Positions 14,109 to 23,465 of a stretch of DNA of 64,000 nucleotides are shown in pieces. The stretch's first letter is position 1; every line of letters starts with the position of its first letter. Both the position numbers and the translations under genes were made by a program. Under the pieces are notes generated by a model. That model saw only the letters and a list, made by a program, of their open reading frames with translations, made no database searches and was not told the origin of the DNA. The DNA comes from Mycobacterium sp. E3251 (GTDB lineage: Bacteria > Actinomycetota > Actinomycetes > Mycobacteriales > Mycobacteriaceae), in contig NZ_LZJF01000120.1 in NCBI RefSeq assembly GCF_001666835.1, forward strand, positions 50,150 through 114,149, given 5' to 3'.

Positions 14109-14342
14109 CTAGCCCTCATCCGTGCGCATCGACTCGCGGATTTCGGCCAACCGTTCGGCCGCGGCGCGCTCGCGCTCGTCGTATTGCTCGGCGACGGTGC
14201 GGCCCTCGGGGGATTCGGCGTCCAATTCCGCGTCGCCCAAGGAAGTCGCGTAGCGGTTTTCGATCTTCTCGCGGACGGAATCGAAGGTCGGCACGCCGGC
14301 GCTGTCGTACCCGGGATCGGGCGGGGTGGGTTCGTCGGGCAT
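14109..14342 (-). CDS. small acidic conserved hypothetical protein
   Basis: 77 residues, rich in Glu, Asp and Arg, with no membrane segment. A Pro-rich N-terminus is followed by a charged helical part (FDSVREKIENRYATSLGDAE, then EQYDERERAAAERLAEI) that could form a coiled coil. I do not recognise a named domain. A small gene (Rv1638A) exists at about this place in M. tuberculosis, which may be the orthologue. ATG 14342 lies 5 bases after the upstream membrane-protein gene, and the kinase gene starts 30 bases downstream, so the three are probably co-transcribed. Confidence 0.75.
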   Translation of the reverse strand: MPDEPTPPDPGYDSAGVPTFDSVREKIENRYATSLGDAELDAESPEGRTVAEQYDERERAAAERLAEIRESMRTDEG

Positions 14343-14347
14343 GAAGG

Positions 14348-14791
14348 TCACGCTACTAAAAGCCCGGCGGCGGCCCGCCGCTCGCGCTCCAGATAGCGCA
14401 CCATTTGTTCCCAATACACCAGCGTCAACGCCATCTGCACCGCGATGGCCGCCGCCGCGGGCAGCAGGCGGCGGCGACGCGCGGCGGCGACGGCGGCGAG
14501 CGCGGCCACCGAAGTCAGCACGCTGATGACCATGGCCGCGTCCCGGGGGCGACGGCTGATCCACAGCTCCTCGCCCAGCATCGCCCGCGTCGACCATGCC
14601 CGCTCGTGCGCCGGCTTGCCGAAAACGAACGGGTTGACGGCCAGCCACAGCCCGAGCCACGCCGCATGGCTCCAGCGCCGCGTCCACGGCGGCACCAGGA
14701 TCAGCGGGGTGCTCGCCCAGCGGGTCCAGGCGCTCCACGGATTGCAGTGCCGCGCAAAGATCGCGCGCCGAACCCGCGCAACAGCAAACAC
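14348..14791 (-). CDS. small membrane protein, DUF6653-like
   Basis: 147 residues with three or four hydrophobic segments (LGLWLAVNPFVF, VISVLTSVAALAAVAAA, AAAIAVQMALTLVYW) and an N-terminal HCNPWSAWTRW motif resembling DUF6653 proteins. The start is GTG 14791, 7 bases after the stop of the esterase gene. The function is unknown, and the domain assignment is from memory of the motif, so moderate confidence only. Confidence 0.7.
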   Translation of the reverse strand: MFAVARVRRAIFARHCNPWSAWTRWASTPLILVPPWTRRWSHAAWLGLWLAVNPFVFGKPAHERAWSTRAMLGEELWISRRPRDAAMVISVLTSVAALAAVAAARRRRLLPAAAAIAVQMALTLVYWEQMVRYLERERRAAAGLLVA

Positions 14792-14798
14792 CGGCCGG

Positions 14799-16283
14799 CT
14801 ACCGCCTGGCGGGATTGGAATGGTCGGCCGGGATGACGACCGGGGTGGCGGGCGCGGGTGGCGCAGCGCCGGGCAGCGCGGTCCGCGGAATTCCCGGCGT
14901 GCCCAGCCGGCCGGCCAGCCACGGCAGCGCGGCGGCGAAGACCCGGTCGGCGAACGGCCAATCGTGCTTGCCCGGCTGCGCCAGCACCGCGCAGTCGATT
15001 CCGTTGGCGCGCCCGAGTGAACACAGCGAATAAGCGGCCGCCGTCTGGTTGCCGGGGTCGGCGGCCGCTTCCCGGGCGGCGAGCCGTATCGCGCCGCCGT
15101 CGGTCATCATCGGGTCGTGGCGCAATGCGGGCGGGCCGTCGGAGGAGATGGCGAACCAGCCCGCGACGTCGCTGTACCGCCCGTGCCGGCTGATCACCGT
15201 GGTCGGGTCGAATGCCGCCCACGCGTCGGCGTTTCCGCCGAAGAGCCGCGCGATGGTTTGCGTCTTGTTTCCGGCATTCGGGAAGAAGTCGCCGGCGACG
15301 TCGACGAACGCGCTGAACATGTCGGGGTGCATGACGGTCAGGTCCACGGCGCAGGTCCCGCCCATCGACCAGCCGGCGATGCCCCACTGCGACCGGTCGC
15401 GGCTGACGCCGAACTTGGAAACCAGGTACGGCACAACGTCTTTGGTCAGATGGTCGGCGGCGTTACCGCGGACTCCGTTGACGCATTCGGTGTCGTTGTT
15501 GAAGGCCCCGCCGGAGTCGACGAACACCAGCACCGGTGCCTTGCCGTCGTGGGCGGCCGCGAAGTCGTCGATCGTCTTGACCGCGTTGCCCGCGCGGGTC
15601 CAGTCCGCCGGGGTGTTGAACTGGCCGCCGATCATCATGACGGTCGGCAGCGCCGGCGGCGGGCTGCTGGTGAACCATTCGGGCGGCAGGTAAACCAGCT
15701 CACCGCGGTGCTTGAAATGTGAGGCGTCAGAGGGGATCGCGACCGGAACCACGCTGCCGTGCGGCGGCCGCGCCCGTTTGGCGGCCATCGCGGTGACGGT
15801 GGCCGGGTCGGTTTGATCGGGCAGGGGACCGGACGTGATCTGGCTCCACGCGGCCTGCACGGTCGGGAAATAGCCGACCCACAGGTTGAGGACCAGCGCG
15901 GCACACAGCGCGCACAACGGCACGGCCAGCAGGCCCGCCCCGCGCCGCCAGCGGCGCGCGCCGCGCCAACCCAGGAGCAGCACGGCCACCGCCATGCCGG
16001 TCAACGTGATCCAGAGCCACAGCGCCGCCGGCGCGGGTTCGTCGGACAGGCCGCGGTCGACGATGTACCAGTGCGTCAGGTAGGCCACGGCAGCGCCGGC
16101 CAGCGCAGCCGCCGGCAACCACACCGTCCGCCACCGACGCGACCGCCAGCCGACGGCCAGCGTCAGCACGACCGCGGTCACCACCTGGATCGTGGTGGGC
16201 ACCCAGCCGTGCATCAGCGACGTGTGACTACTTGCCAGCAACTGCGTCGCGGCATTGGTCGTCGACGCGGTCACGGCATTCAT
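14799..16283 (-). CDS. membrane-anchored alpha/beta-hydrolase esterase (Rv1639c-like)
   Basis: 494 residues. About four N-terminal membrane helices (residues 28-150) precede a secreted-side alpha/beta-hydrolase domain of the esterase D / antigen 85 type. The nucleophile elbow is GWSMGG (Ser near residue 305), the preceding strand motif is PVLVFVDSGGAFNND and a candidate catalytic His is in QPGKHDWPFAD near the C-terminus. It matches Rv1639c in length and position next to lysX. The substrate is unknown; an acyl ester of a cell-envelope lipid is plausible from the family resemblance to mycolyltransferases but is inference. Confidence 0.85.
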   Translation of the reverse strand: MNAVTASTTNAATQLLASSHTSLMHGWVPTTIQVVTAVVLTLAVGWRSRRWRTVWLPAAALAGAAVAYLTHWYIVDRGLSDEPAPAALWLWITLTGMAVAVLLLGWRGARRWRRGAGLLAVPLCALCAALVLNLWVGYFPTVQAAWSQITSGPLPDQTDPATVTAMAAKRARPPHGSVVPVAIPSDASHFKHRGELVYLPPEWFTSSPPPALPTVMMIGGQFNTPADWTRAGNAVKTIDDFAAAHDGKAPVLVFVDSGGAFNNDTECVNGVRGNAADHLTKDVVPYLVSKFGVSRDRSQWGIAGWSMGGTCAVDLTVMHPDMFSAFVDVAGDFFPNAGNKTQTIARLFGGNADAWAAFDPTTVISRHGRYSDVAGWFAISSDGPPALRHDPMMTDGGAIRLAAREAAADPGNQTAAAYSLCSLGRANGIDCAVLAQPGKHDWPFADRVFAAALPWLAGRLGTPGIPRTALPGAAPPAPATPVVIPADHSNPARR

Positions 16284-16307
16284 TGTGAGCCATTGTTAAC
16301 CGGCCTG

Positions 16308-16328
16308 GAACATATTCACCGAATGTTC
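16308..16328 (-). promoter_or_regulatory. inverted repeat upstream of the esterase gene
   Basis: GAACAT, 9 bases, ATGTTC, located 25-45 bases upstream of the esterase start (16283) in the 76-base gap after lysX. The position suits an operator. It is not the mycobacterial LexA box, whose inner spacing differs. No regulator is assigned. Confidence 0.3.
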
Positions 16329-16359
16329 GCCGGTGGGCCGCCCGCGTGTCCGGGGCCGC

Positions 16360-19300
16360 CTAGTGGGGCTTGGCCAGCGGAAATGGCAGCGTTTCACGGA
16401 TGCTACGGCCGGTTATGAGCATGACGAGCCGATCGATGCCCATGCCGAGCCCGCCGGTGGGCGGCATCGCGTACTCCATGGCCTGCAGGAAGTCTTCGTC
16501 GAGCTCCATGGCCTCGGGGTCGCCGCCGGCGGCCAGCAGCGACTGCTCCTGCAGGCGGCGGCGCTGCTCGACCGGATCGGTGAGCTCGCTGTAGGCGGTC
16601 CCCAGCTCGACGCCCCAGGCCACCAGGTCCCACCTTTCGGCGACGCCGCGCCGGCTGCGGTGCGGCCGGGTCAGCGGCGAGACGGACGTCGGGAAGTCGA
16701 TGTAGAAGGTCGGCCGCTCGGTCCGGTCCTCGACCAGGTGCTCGTACAGCTCCAGCACCACGGCGCCGGCATCCCACTGCGCGCGATACGGAATGTGGGC
16801 CGCGTCGGAAAGTTTGCGCAAAACGGACAGCGGGGTGTCGGGATCGATGTGGTCCCCGAGCGCCTCGGACACCGCGTCGTGCACGGTCTTCACGGGCCAG
16901 TCCCCGGAGATGTCGATCGGTTCGAGGCGGCCGTCGGCGCCGGGCCGCAGCACGGTCTGCTCGCCGTTGGCGGCCTGCGCGGCGTTTTGAATGAGCTCCC
17001 GGCTGCCGTCGATCCAGACCATGTAGTCGGCGTGCGCCTGGTAGGCCTCCAGCAGCGTGAACTCCGGGTTGTGGCTGAAGTCGACCCCCTCGTTGCGGAA
17101 GGCCCGGCCCAGCTCGAACACCCGCTCCACGCCGCCGACGCATAGCCGCTTCAGGTACAGCTCCGGCGCGATGCGCAGGAACAGGTCCATGTCGTAGGTG
17201 TTGATGTGGGTGACGAACGGCCGGGCGGTGGCTCCGCCGTGGATCTGCTGCAGGATCGGTGTCTCGACTTCGATGAACCCCTTGGCGAACAAGGTTTCCC
17301 GGACGGAGCGCAAGACGCTGCTGCGGGCGGTGACCAGCTCGCGCGACTCGGGATTGACCGCCAGGTCGACGTAGCGGGTCCGCACCCGCGCCTCGGGGTC
17401 GGTCAGCCCCTTCCACTTGTTCGGCAGCGGCCGCAGGCACTTACCGATCATCCGCCAGTCGCGCACGATCAACGAGCGGGTGCCGTTCTTGGAAAAGCCC
17501 ATGTGCCCGGTCATCTCGACCAGGTCGCCGAGGTCGATGGCCGCGGTGAAGTCCGCGGTGCGGCTGTGTTCCAGGCGTGAATTGTCCAGCAGCACCTGCA
17601 ATTCGCCCGACCAGTCCCGCAGCTGGGCGAACAGCACCCCGCCGTAATCGCGTATCCGCAGTATCCGGCCCGCCACCGAGATGTTTTCCTGATCGTCGGC
17701 GTCCAGCGCCCGGGCGATCGTGTGGCTGGGTGGTGATCCCACCGGGTATGCGTCAATGCCGTTGCGCCGCAATATCTTCAGCTTGGCCAGGCGCACCCGT
17801 ACCTGCTCGGGCAGGCGGGCTCTCGACTCTTCGAGTTCCGCGTCGTCCCGTCGCTGCTGAAGTTCGCTGACGTCGGGCGCCGAGCCGTCGTGATGCAGCA
17901 GGCCCGACTCCACCAGCCTGGGCGGCACGGCGGGGTGATGGCCGGTGTGCACCTTCTCGCGCCGGGTGAACGGCAGCACCAGGAAGCCCTCGGCGATCAC
18001 CGAGGCGACGCCGACCCGCGGGATCAGCCGCGCGTCCTCGTAGCAGGCGTAGCGCGGGACCCATTCCGGTTGGTACTTCATGTTCGACCGGTACAGCGTC
18101 TCCAGCTGCCACCACCGCGAGAAGAACAGCAGCAGCCCCCGCCACAGCCGGGCGACCGGGCCCGCGCCGAGCTGGGCGCCCTGTTCGAACGCCGAGCGGA
18201 ACATCGCGAAGTTCAGCGAAATGCGGCTGATGCCAAGGGTTTCGGCGGTCAGCGCGAGCTCGCTGACCATGAGCTCGATGGTGCCGTTGGGGGACTGCGG
18301 CGAGCGGCGCATCAAGTCCAGGGAGACCCCGGTGGTTCCCCACGGGACCAGCGACAGCATCGCCACGACGGCGCCGTCGCGGTCCAGCGCTTCGACCAGC
18401 AGGCAGTCGCCATCCGCCGGATCGCCCAGCCGGCCCAGCGCCATGGAGAAGCCGCGCTCGGTCTGCGTGTCGCGCCAGGCGTCGGCGCGGGTGATCGTCT
18501 GGGTCATCTCCTCGGCCGAGATGTCGCGGTGCCGGCGGATGCGCACGGTCAGCCCCGCCCGGCGGGCCCGGGTCACGGCTTGGCGCACCCCGCGCATGTC
18601 GGGGCCGGACAGCCGGAAATCGGCGGTCCGCAGGATGGCCTCGTCGCCCAACTCGAGCGCGTTGAGCCCCGCTTCCCGATAGACGCGCGCCCCCTGCGTG
18701 CTGGCACCCATGACGCCCGGCGCCCAGCCGTAGGTCTGGCACAGCCCCAGCCACGCGTCGATGGCCTGCGGCCACGCCCGCGGGTCGCCGATGGGGTCGC
18801 CGCTGGCCAGGCAGACGCCGACTTCGACGCGGTAGGTGATGGCGGCGCGGCCGCTTTGCGCGAACACCACCGACTTGTCGCGGCGGGTCGCGAAGTATCC
18901 GAGCGAGTCGTGCTTGCCGTACAGCTCGAGCAGCCCGCGGATTGCCGACTCGTCCTCACCGGTGAGCGCGTTCTCGGCGCGCTGGGATTGGAAGAGCACG
19001 ATGGTCGCCAGGATCAGCGCCAGCGCTCCGAACAGGCCGAAGATCGCGTTGAGGAACACGTGCGGCTTGCCGGTGAACAGGTCCGGATCGGCCAGGGCGA
19101 ATCCGACCACCCGGTTGGCCACGTAGGGCAGCCGGTCCTGGCGCGCCAGCGTTCCGGGCCACAACTCCACCAGGCCCCACGAGAGCAGGATCCCGACCAC
19201 GTCCCCCGCGACCAGCACCGCGGCCGCCTTGACCAGAGCGCCTTTGCGGACCTTGGCCCAGAACTCCCGGTACGCCAGCACCAGCAGCACGATCGCCACG

Positions 19301-19695
19301 ATGTGCACCGCGAACCCGAGGTTCTCCCCGAAGGTTTCGGCCGCGGTGTTGTCGCCCGCAGCCATGTCGGCGACGTTCAGGCCGGCGGAAAGGATCATCT
19401 GGCCGAGCAGCACCAGCCAGGCGATCCGTTTCCGGGCGGTCAGGGCCGCGGCCAGCAATGCCAGCACGAAAGACCACGCGATGCTGGTGTCGGGGAAGTT
19501 GAACAGGTAGTTGTTGATGAACTCCCGGGGGACCTTGATCAGCCACCGGATCGCCGGGGAGACGCTGGCCAGCAGCGACACGGTGGCGATGACGCCCACA
19601 ATCCACCCGGCCGCCGCCGGTACCCAGCGATACCGGGATTGCGACCGGCCGCGAGCCCCCGAACGGGACCCCGAACGAGATGAAGCGAGAGTCAC
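16360..19695 (-). CDS. lysX: LysX, bifunctional lysyl-tRNA synthetase / lysyl-phosphatidylglycerol synthase
   Basis: 1111 residues. Residues about 20-260 form the MprF-like multi-helix membrane domain ([19 protein letters not shown] onward). About 270-590 form the cytoplasmic acyl-transfer domain ([17 protein letters not shown], then [15 protein letters not shown]). About 600-1111 form a lysyl-tRNA synthetase with an OB fold ([20 protein letters not shown]), class II motif 2 ([14 protein letters not shown]) and motif 3 ([13 protein letters not shown]). The fused protein charges lysine and moves it to phosphatidylglycerol, which protects against cationic peptides. GTG 19695 was chosen: it matches the part of the family shared with M. 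tuberculosis (S-R-S-V-T-L) and a TATCCT -10 box lies 8 bases upstream on the minus strand (19704-19709), suggesting a near-leaderless mRNA. The ORF is open to 20019, so a longer protein is possible. Confidence 0.93.
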   Translation of the reverse strand: MTLASSRSGSRSGARGRSQSRYRWVPAAAGWIVGVIATVSLLASVSPAIRWLIKVPREFINNYLFNFPDTSIAWSFVLALLAAALTARKRIAWLVLLGQMILSAGLNVADMAAGDNTAAETFGENLGFAVHIVAIVLLVLAYREFWAKVRKGALVKAAAVLVAGDVVGILLSWGLVELWPGTLARQDRLPYVANRVVGFALADPDLFTGKPHVFLNAIFGLFGALALILATIVLFQSQRAENALTGEDESAIRGLLELYGKHDSLGYFATRRDKSVVFAQSGRAAITYRVEVGVCLASGDPIGDPRAWPQAIDAWLGLCQTYGWAPGVMGASTQGARVYREAGLNALELGDEAILRTADFRLSGPDMRGVRQAVTRARRAGLTVRIRRHRDISAEEMTQTITRADAWRDTQTERGFSMALGRLGDPADGDCLLVEALDRDGAVVAMLSLVPWGTTGVSLDLMRRSPQSPNGTIELMVSELALTAETLGISRISLNFAMFRSAFEQGAQLGAGPVARLWRGLLLFFSRWWQLETLYRSNMKYQPEWVPRYACYEDARLIPRVGVASVIAEGFLVLPFTRREKVHTGHHPAVPPRLVESGLLHHDGSAPDVSELQQRRDDAELEESRARLPEQVRVRLAKLKILRRNGIDAYPVGSPPSHTIARALDADDQENISVAGRILRIRDYGGVLFAQLRDWSGELQVLLDNSRLEHSRTADFTAAIDLGDLVEMTGHMGFSKNGTRSLIVRDWRMIGKCLRPLPNKWKGLTDPEARVRTRYVDLAVNPESRELVTARSSVLRSVRETLFAKGFIEVETPILQQIHGGATARPFVTHINTYDMDLFLRIAPELYLKRLCVGGVERVFELGRAFRNEGVDFSHNPEFTLLEAYQAHADYMVWIDGSRELIQNAAQAANGEQTVLRPGADGRLEPIDISGDWPVKTVHDAVSEALGDHIDPDTPLSVLRKLSDAAHIPYRAQWDAGAVVLELYEHLVEDRTERPTFYIDFPTSVSPLTRPHRSRRGVAERWDLVAWGVELGTAYSELTDPVEQRRRLQEQSLLAAGGDPEAMELDEDFLQAMEYAMPPTGGLGMGIDRLVMLITGRSIRETLPFPLAKPH

Positions 19696-19945
19696 AGACC
19701 GCGAGGATATGCCCTCAATCCGTGAAAAGCTTGGCGAAGCGCGAAGAGCGGCTGGCAATAATTGGTCCGGTCGCCCAAGCGTGCTCGTGCGCGCCGGACG
19801 GGGGTCCGGGGCGAAGTGCAAAAAGCCGCCCCGGTGGCTGCTAAACTGGCGGCCGCGACCATCCCGGCGAAGGCCAGGATCAGTAAGTGGAGTCCCACTC
19901 CCACCGCGTGCCACGAAGTTTCCTTCAAGGCTTGGCGGTCCGGTC
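19696..19945. other. divergent intergenic region between lysX and the infC leader
   Basis: No convincing gene. It holds the lysX -10 box on the minus strand (19704-19709). On the plus strand it holds a possible extended -10, TGCTAAACT (19839-19847), which would start the infC leader near 19854; no clear -35 element accompanies it. Plus-strand transcription would leave a leader of about 280 bases before infC. Confidence 0.35.
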
Positions 19946-20007
19946 ACAGACATCGCGCATGTCTGTTCCGCGAGCAACGCGGGCGGCTTGACTAGTTGCA
20001 AGCCGTG
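19946..20007 (+). promoter_or_regulatory. infC leader: two hairpins and a 10-codon leader ORF
   Basis: Hairpin 1 is ACAGACAT-cgcgc-ATGTCTGT (19946-19966, 8-bp arms). Hairpin 2 is CGGCTTG, 8 bases, CAAGCCG (19986-20007, 7-bp arms). A short ORF begins at the ATG in the 3' arm of hairpin 1 and ends with TGA in the 5' arm of hairpin 2 (19959-19991, [10 protein letters not shown]). It has no obvious Shine-Dalgarno sequence. These sit just before the intrinsic terminator at 20025. The CAAGCC arm of hairpin 2 could instead pair with GGCTT of the terminator stem, giving a possible antiterminator. Use as an attenuator is inferred from layout. Confidence 0.5.
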
Positions 20008-20024
20008 ATCGGTCGGCATTGGGC

Positions 20025-20048
20025 CCTGCTATTGCAGGGCTTTTTTGC
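20025..20048 (+). terminator. intrinsic terminator / attenuator ahead of infC
   Basis: A perfect 7-bp GC-rich stem GCCCTGC-tatt-GCAGGGC is followed directly by six T residues. It is in the sense of infC, 87 bases upstream of its start. Such strong U-tract terminators are uncommon in mycobacteria, and lysX is transcribed away from it, so it most likely acts within the infC leader. Confidence 0.8.
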
Positions 20049-20135
20049 TGGTGGTGTGGTGTTTCCGCCGCTGGATCCCGACCGAGGCCCTGGCCGTGAG
20101 CGCAGGATATCTATAAGCCCAACAAGGGAGGCCCC

Positions 20136-20741
<606 letters not shown>

Positions 20742-20781
20742 CCCGAGACCAACTAGCGAGAATTTCAGAAGTAGAGGAAAC

Positions 20782-20976
20782 ATGCCCAAGGCCAAGACCC
20801 ACAGCGGGGCTTCGAAGCGGTTCCGGCGCACCGGAACCGGCAAGATCCTGCGCGAGAAGGCGAACCGTCGCCACCTGTTCGAGCACAAGCCGTCCACCCG
20901 GACTCGCCGGCTGGAAGGCCGCACGACCGTGGCGGCCAACGACACCAAGCGGATCAACAAGCTGCTGAACGGCTGA
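20782..20976 (+). CDS. rpmI: 50S ribosomal protein L35
   Basis: 64 residues, strongly basic, with the L35 sequence [20 protein letters not shown] and [11 protein letters not shown]. The ATG at 20782 follows a GAGGAAA ribosome-binding site. It lies 40 bases after infC and 77 bases before rplT, the standard order of this operon. Confidence 0.98.
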   Translation: MPKAKTHSGASKRFRRTGTGKILREKANRRHLFEHKPSTRTRRLEGRTTVAANDTKRINKLLNG

Positions 20977-21053
20977 TCTTCACCAAGCCGAGCGCCGGGG
21001 CCCGTCGGTGCCGGCACCCGACCCATTTACTTAGAACGAGAGTAGGAACACCC

Positions 21054-21449
21054 ATGGCACGCGTGAAGCGGGCGGTCAACGCCCACAAGAAGAGGCGCAG
21101 CATTCTCAAGGCCTCAAAGGGCTATCGCGGCCAGCGCTCGCGGCTCTACCGCAAAGCCAAAGAGCAGCAGCTGCATTCGTTGAACTACGCCTACCGCGAC
21201 CGCCGCGCGCGCAAGGGCGAGTTCCGGAAGCTGTGGATCTCGCGGATCAACGCGGCGGCGCGCGCCAACGACATCACCTACAACCGGCTGATCCAGGGTC
21301 TGAAGGCCGCCGGTGTGGAAGTGGACCGCAAGAACCTCGCCGACATCGCGATCACCGATCCCGCGGCGTTCACCGCGCTGGTTGACGTCGCCCGGGCCGC
21401 ACTGCCCGAGGACGTCAACGCGCCCTCGGATTCCGGAGAGGCCGCCTAG
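21054..21449 (+). CDS. rplT: 50S ribosomal protein L20
   Basis: 131 residues with typical L20 sequence ([52 protein letters not shown]). L20 is needed for early assembly of the large subunit. In Firmicutes it represses its own operon through the leader. A C-terminal tail ([15 protein letters not shown]) is longer than in E. coli, as in other actinobacteria. Its TAG stop lies in the same frame as the next gene. Confidence 0.98.
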   Translation: MARVKRAVNAHKKRRSILKASKGYRGQRSRLYRKAKEQQLHSLNYAYRDRRARKGEFRKLWISRINAAARANDITYNRLIQGLKAAGVEVDRKNLADIAITDPAAFTALVDVARAALPEDVNAPSDSGEAA

Positions 21450-21452
21450 CCC

Positions 21453-22244
21453 CTGCTGACCGAACGTTCGGCCCGGGTCGCCGCGGCGGTCAAACTGCAT
21501 CGCCACGTCGGCCGGCGGCGGGCGGGCCGATTCCTGGCCGAAGGCCCCAACCTGGTCGAGGCGGCGGCCGCCCGCGGCCTGGTCCGCGATGTCTTCGTCA
21601 CCGAAGCCGCGTCGCAGCGGTATGCGGCTTTGCTTGGCGCGCAGCGCTGTCCGGTCCATCTGGTCAGCGAGCGGGCCGCAAAGGCGCTGTCGGACACCGT
21701 CACCCCCGCCGGGCTGGTGGCCGTCTGCGAGATGCCCGCGACCGGCCTGGCGGACGTGCTGGCCGGCTCACCCCGGCTGATCGCGGTCGCCGTCGAGCTC
21801 GGCGAACCGGGCAACGCGGGCACGGTCATTCGCATCGCCGACGCCATGGGCGCACAGGGCGTGATCCTCGGCGGGCACAGCGTCGACCCGTACAACGGCA
21901 AGTGTCTGCGCGCCTCGACCGGCAGCATCTTCTCGATTCCGGTGGTCGCCGAGCCCGACGCGGCCGCCGCGCTGGGCGCCGTGCGCGCCGCCGGGCTGCA
22001 GGTGTTGGCGACCACGGTGGACGGCGAGACCCGCCTCGACGACGCCCCAGCGCTGCTCGCCAGGCCCACCGCGTGGTTGTTCGGGCCCGAATCACAGGGT
22101 CTGCCAACCGAAATCGCGGCCGCGGCCGATCACCGCATGCGCATCCCGATGGCCGGCGGTGCCGAGAGCCTGAACGTGGCCTCCGCCGCGGCCATCTGCC
22201 TCTACCAGAGCGCGCAGGCGCTCGGCTTGTTCAAGCGGCCCTGA
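21453..22244 (+). CDS. tsnR: SpoU-family 2'-O-ribose RNA methyltransferase (Rv1644, TsnR-like), apparent CTG start
   Basis: 263 residues with an N-terminal substrate-binding domain (LAEGPNLVEAAA) and a SPOUT knot domain. Family motifs are AVELGEPGNAGTVIRIAD, LFGPESQGLP and IPMAGGAESLNVASAAAIC. The family modifies ribose in rRNA or tRNA with S-adenosylmethionine; the exact site is not known here. Conserved sequence begins L-T-E-R-S-A-R-V just after the rplT stop, in the same frame, and no ATG, GTG or TTG occurs until 21630, inside the conserved domain. The best start is CTG 21453 (or 21456), about 11 bases after GGAGAGG inside the rplT tail. Otherwise, readthrough of the rplT TAG would fuse the two. 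It overlaps the end of the convergent DUF2236 gene by 14 bases. Confidence 0.9.
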   Translation: MLTERSARVAAAVKLHRHVGRRRAGRFLAEGPNLVEAAAARGLVRDVFVTEAASQRYAALLGAQRCPVHLVSERAAKALSDTVTPAGLVAVCEMPATGLADVLAGSPRLIAVAVELGEPGNAGTVIRIADAMGAQGVILGGHSVDPYNGKCLRASTGSIFSIPVVAEPDAAAALGAVRAAGLQVLATTVDGETRLDDAPALLARPTAWLFGPESQGLPTEIAAAADHRMRIPMAGGAESLNVASAAAICLYQSAQALGLFKRP

Positions 22245-23274
22245 CGCGACCCCGGGCGGGCCGCAGACCCGCCAGCGACAGCGTCCCGTGTACCAGCGAG
22301 CCGGCGCGCTCCATGAGCGCCTTGGCCGGGTCGAGCGGCGAGCGGGGCTTTGGGGGGAAGTAGTGCATGGGCAGCCCGCGCCGGTCGCGCGGCGGCGCCA
22401 TGAACGGCGGAGCCTCCACCAACGGCGCGTTGTCGGGCAGCCGCCCCTCGGCCCGGCGGTACGCGGCCAGCGCCCGGGGGTGCAGCCGAATCTCGTCGGG
22501 AACCGCCAGGAAGGCCAGTTCGACGAACTTGCCGAACAGCCGCAGCAGCACCTCGTCGCCGGGCGTCCAGCGCATGCCCGCCTTCTCGCGAACCGCGGGC
22601 TCGAACAGCCCCGCCGCGATCCAGCGCTGGCAGGCGACCAGCGGCCTGAACATCTGGTCCCAGACCGGCGTCGGCATCAGCACGAATTTCGGCTTGGGGA
22701 TCCGGATTCGGAAGATGTCCAGCGTCGCCTGGTTGATTTCCAATTGCTCGCGGCAGACCCGGTCCCAATACTCCTGGAACTCCTCCCAGGAGGTGGGCAC
22801 CGGTCGCATGCTCATCCCGTACATCCGGTACCACCGGACGTGCTCGTCGAACAGCTGCCGCTTCTCGGCCTCCGTCAAGCCCCCGCAGAAGTACTCGGCC
22901 ACCTTGATCACCAGCATGAAGAAGGTGGCGTGGGCCCAATAGAAGGTTTCGGGGTTCAGCGCGTGATACCGGCGCCCGGACGCGTCGACGCCCTTGATGG
23001 TGTGGTGGTAGCTCGTGATCTGCCGTCCCGTCTGGGCCGCCCGGTCACCGTCGTAGACGACGCCCATGATCGGGTACACCGAGCGGGCCACCCGCTGCAG
23101 GGGCTCGCGCAGCAGGATCGAATGCTCCTCGACGCCCGCGCCCAGCTCCGGATACATGTTCTGGATCGCGCCGATCCAGACGCCCATCATTCCCGTGCGT
23201 AGATCGCCGAAGTACTTCCAGGTCAGGGAATCGGGCCCGAGCGGATCGTCGGATCTCGTTGGAATGGCAGTCAT
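22231..23274 (-). CDS. DUF2236 / MpaB-like oxygenase-family protein (Rv1645c-like)
   Basis: 347 residues, soluble and helical. DUF2236 features include a His-rich and aromatic centre (TSYHHTIKGVD, FYWAHATFFMLVI) and HVRWYRMYGMSMRPVP. The family includes latex-clearing protein-like heme oxygenases and MpaB, and uses conserved His and Arg to bind heme; whether this member does is not established. Many mycobacterial paralogues exist. ATG 23274 is preceded on the minus strand by a perfect 16-bp palindrome about 30 bases upstream, so a dedicated repressor is likely. Confidence 0.85.
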   Translation of the reverse strand: MTAIPTRSDDPLGPDSLTWKYFGDLRTGMMGVWIGAIQNMYPELGAGVEEHSILLREPLQRVARSVYPIMGVVYDGDRAAQTGRQITSYHHTIKGVDASGRRYHALNPETFYWAHATFFMLVIKVAEYFCGGLTEAEKRQLFDEHVRWYRMYGMSMRPVPTSWEEFQEYWDRVCREQLEINQATLDIFRIRIPKPKFVLMPTPVWDQMFRPLVACQRWIAAGLFEPAVREKAGMRWTPGDEVLLRLFGKFVELAFLAVPDEIRLHPRALAAYRRAEGRLPDNAPLVEAPPFMAPPRDRRGLPMHYFPPKPRSPLDPAKALMERAGSLVHGTLSLAGLRPARGRVRAA

Positions 23275-23302
23275 CTCGGCCTCCTCGGCTCACGATAACT
23301 TT

Positions 23303-23318
23303 GACAACGCGCGTTGTC
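23303..23318. promoter_or_regulatory. 16-bp perfect palindrome, likely operator
   Basis: GACAACGCGCGTTGTC is perfectly symmetrical and lies 29 bases upstream of the DUF2236 start, in the 191-base divergent gap with the cyclase gene. It overlaps a TTGACA hexamer on the plus strand (23301-23306). Size and symmetry fit a TetR-family site, but no TetR gene is in the window. Confidence 0.5.
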
Positions 23319-23465
23319 TACGATTTCGGCCGTGCGCGCCGGTGGGTGTTACGCAGCGTCCATAGCGGTGTGGCGTCCCTGTGATCAGGCGATACGTTGC
23401 GAGCTGTGACACAAACCGCGAAGCCTTCATTGCCCGCCTCCGGCGCAACCAAATAACCTGGCCAG

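Noticed and set aside
16308..16328. Reading the GAACAT/ATGTTC inverted repeat as a LexA site
   Set aside because: The 9-base inner spacing and flanks do not fit the mycobacterial LexA box; kept only as a weak unassigned repeat.
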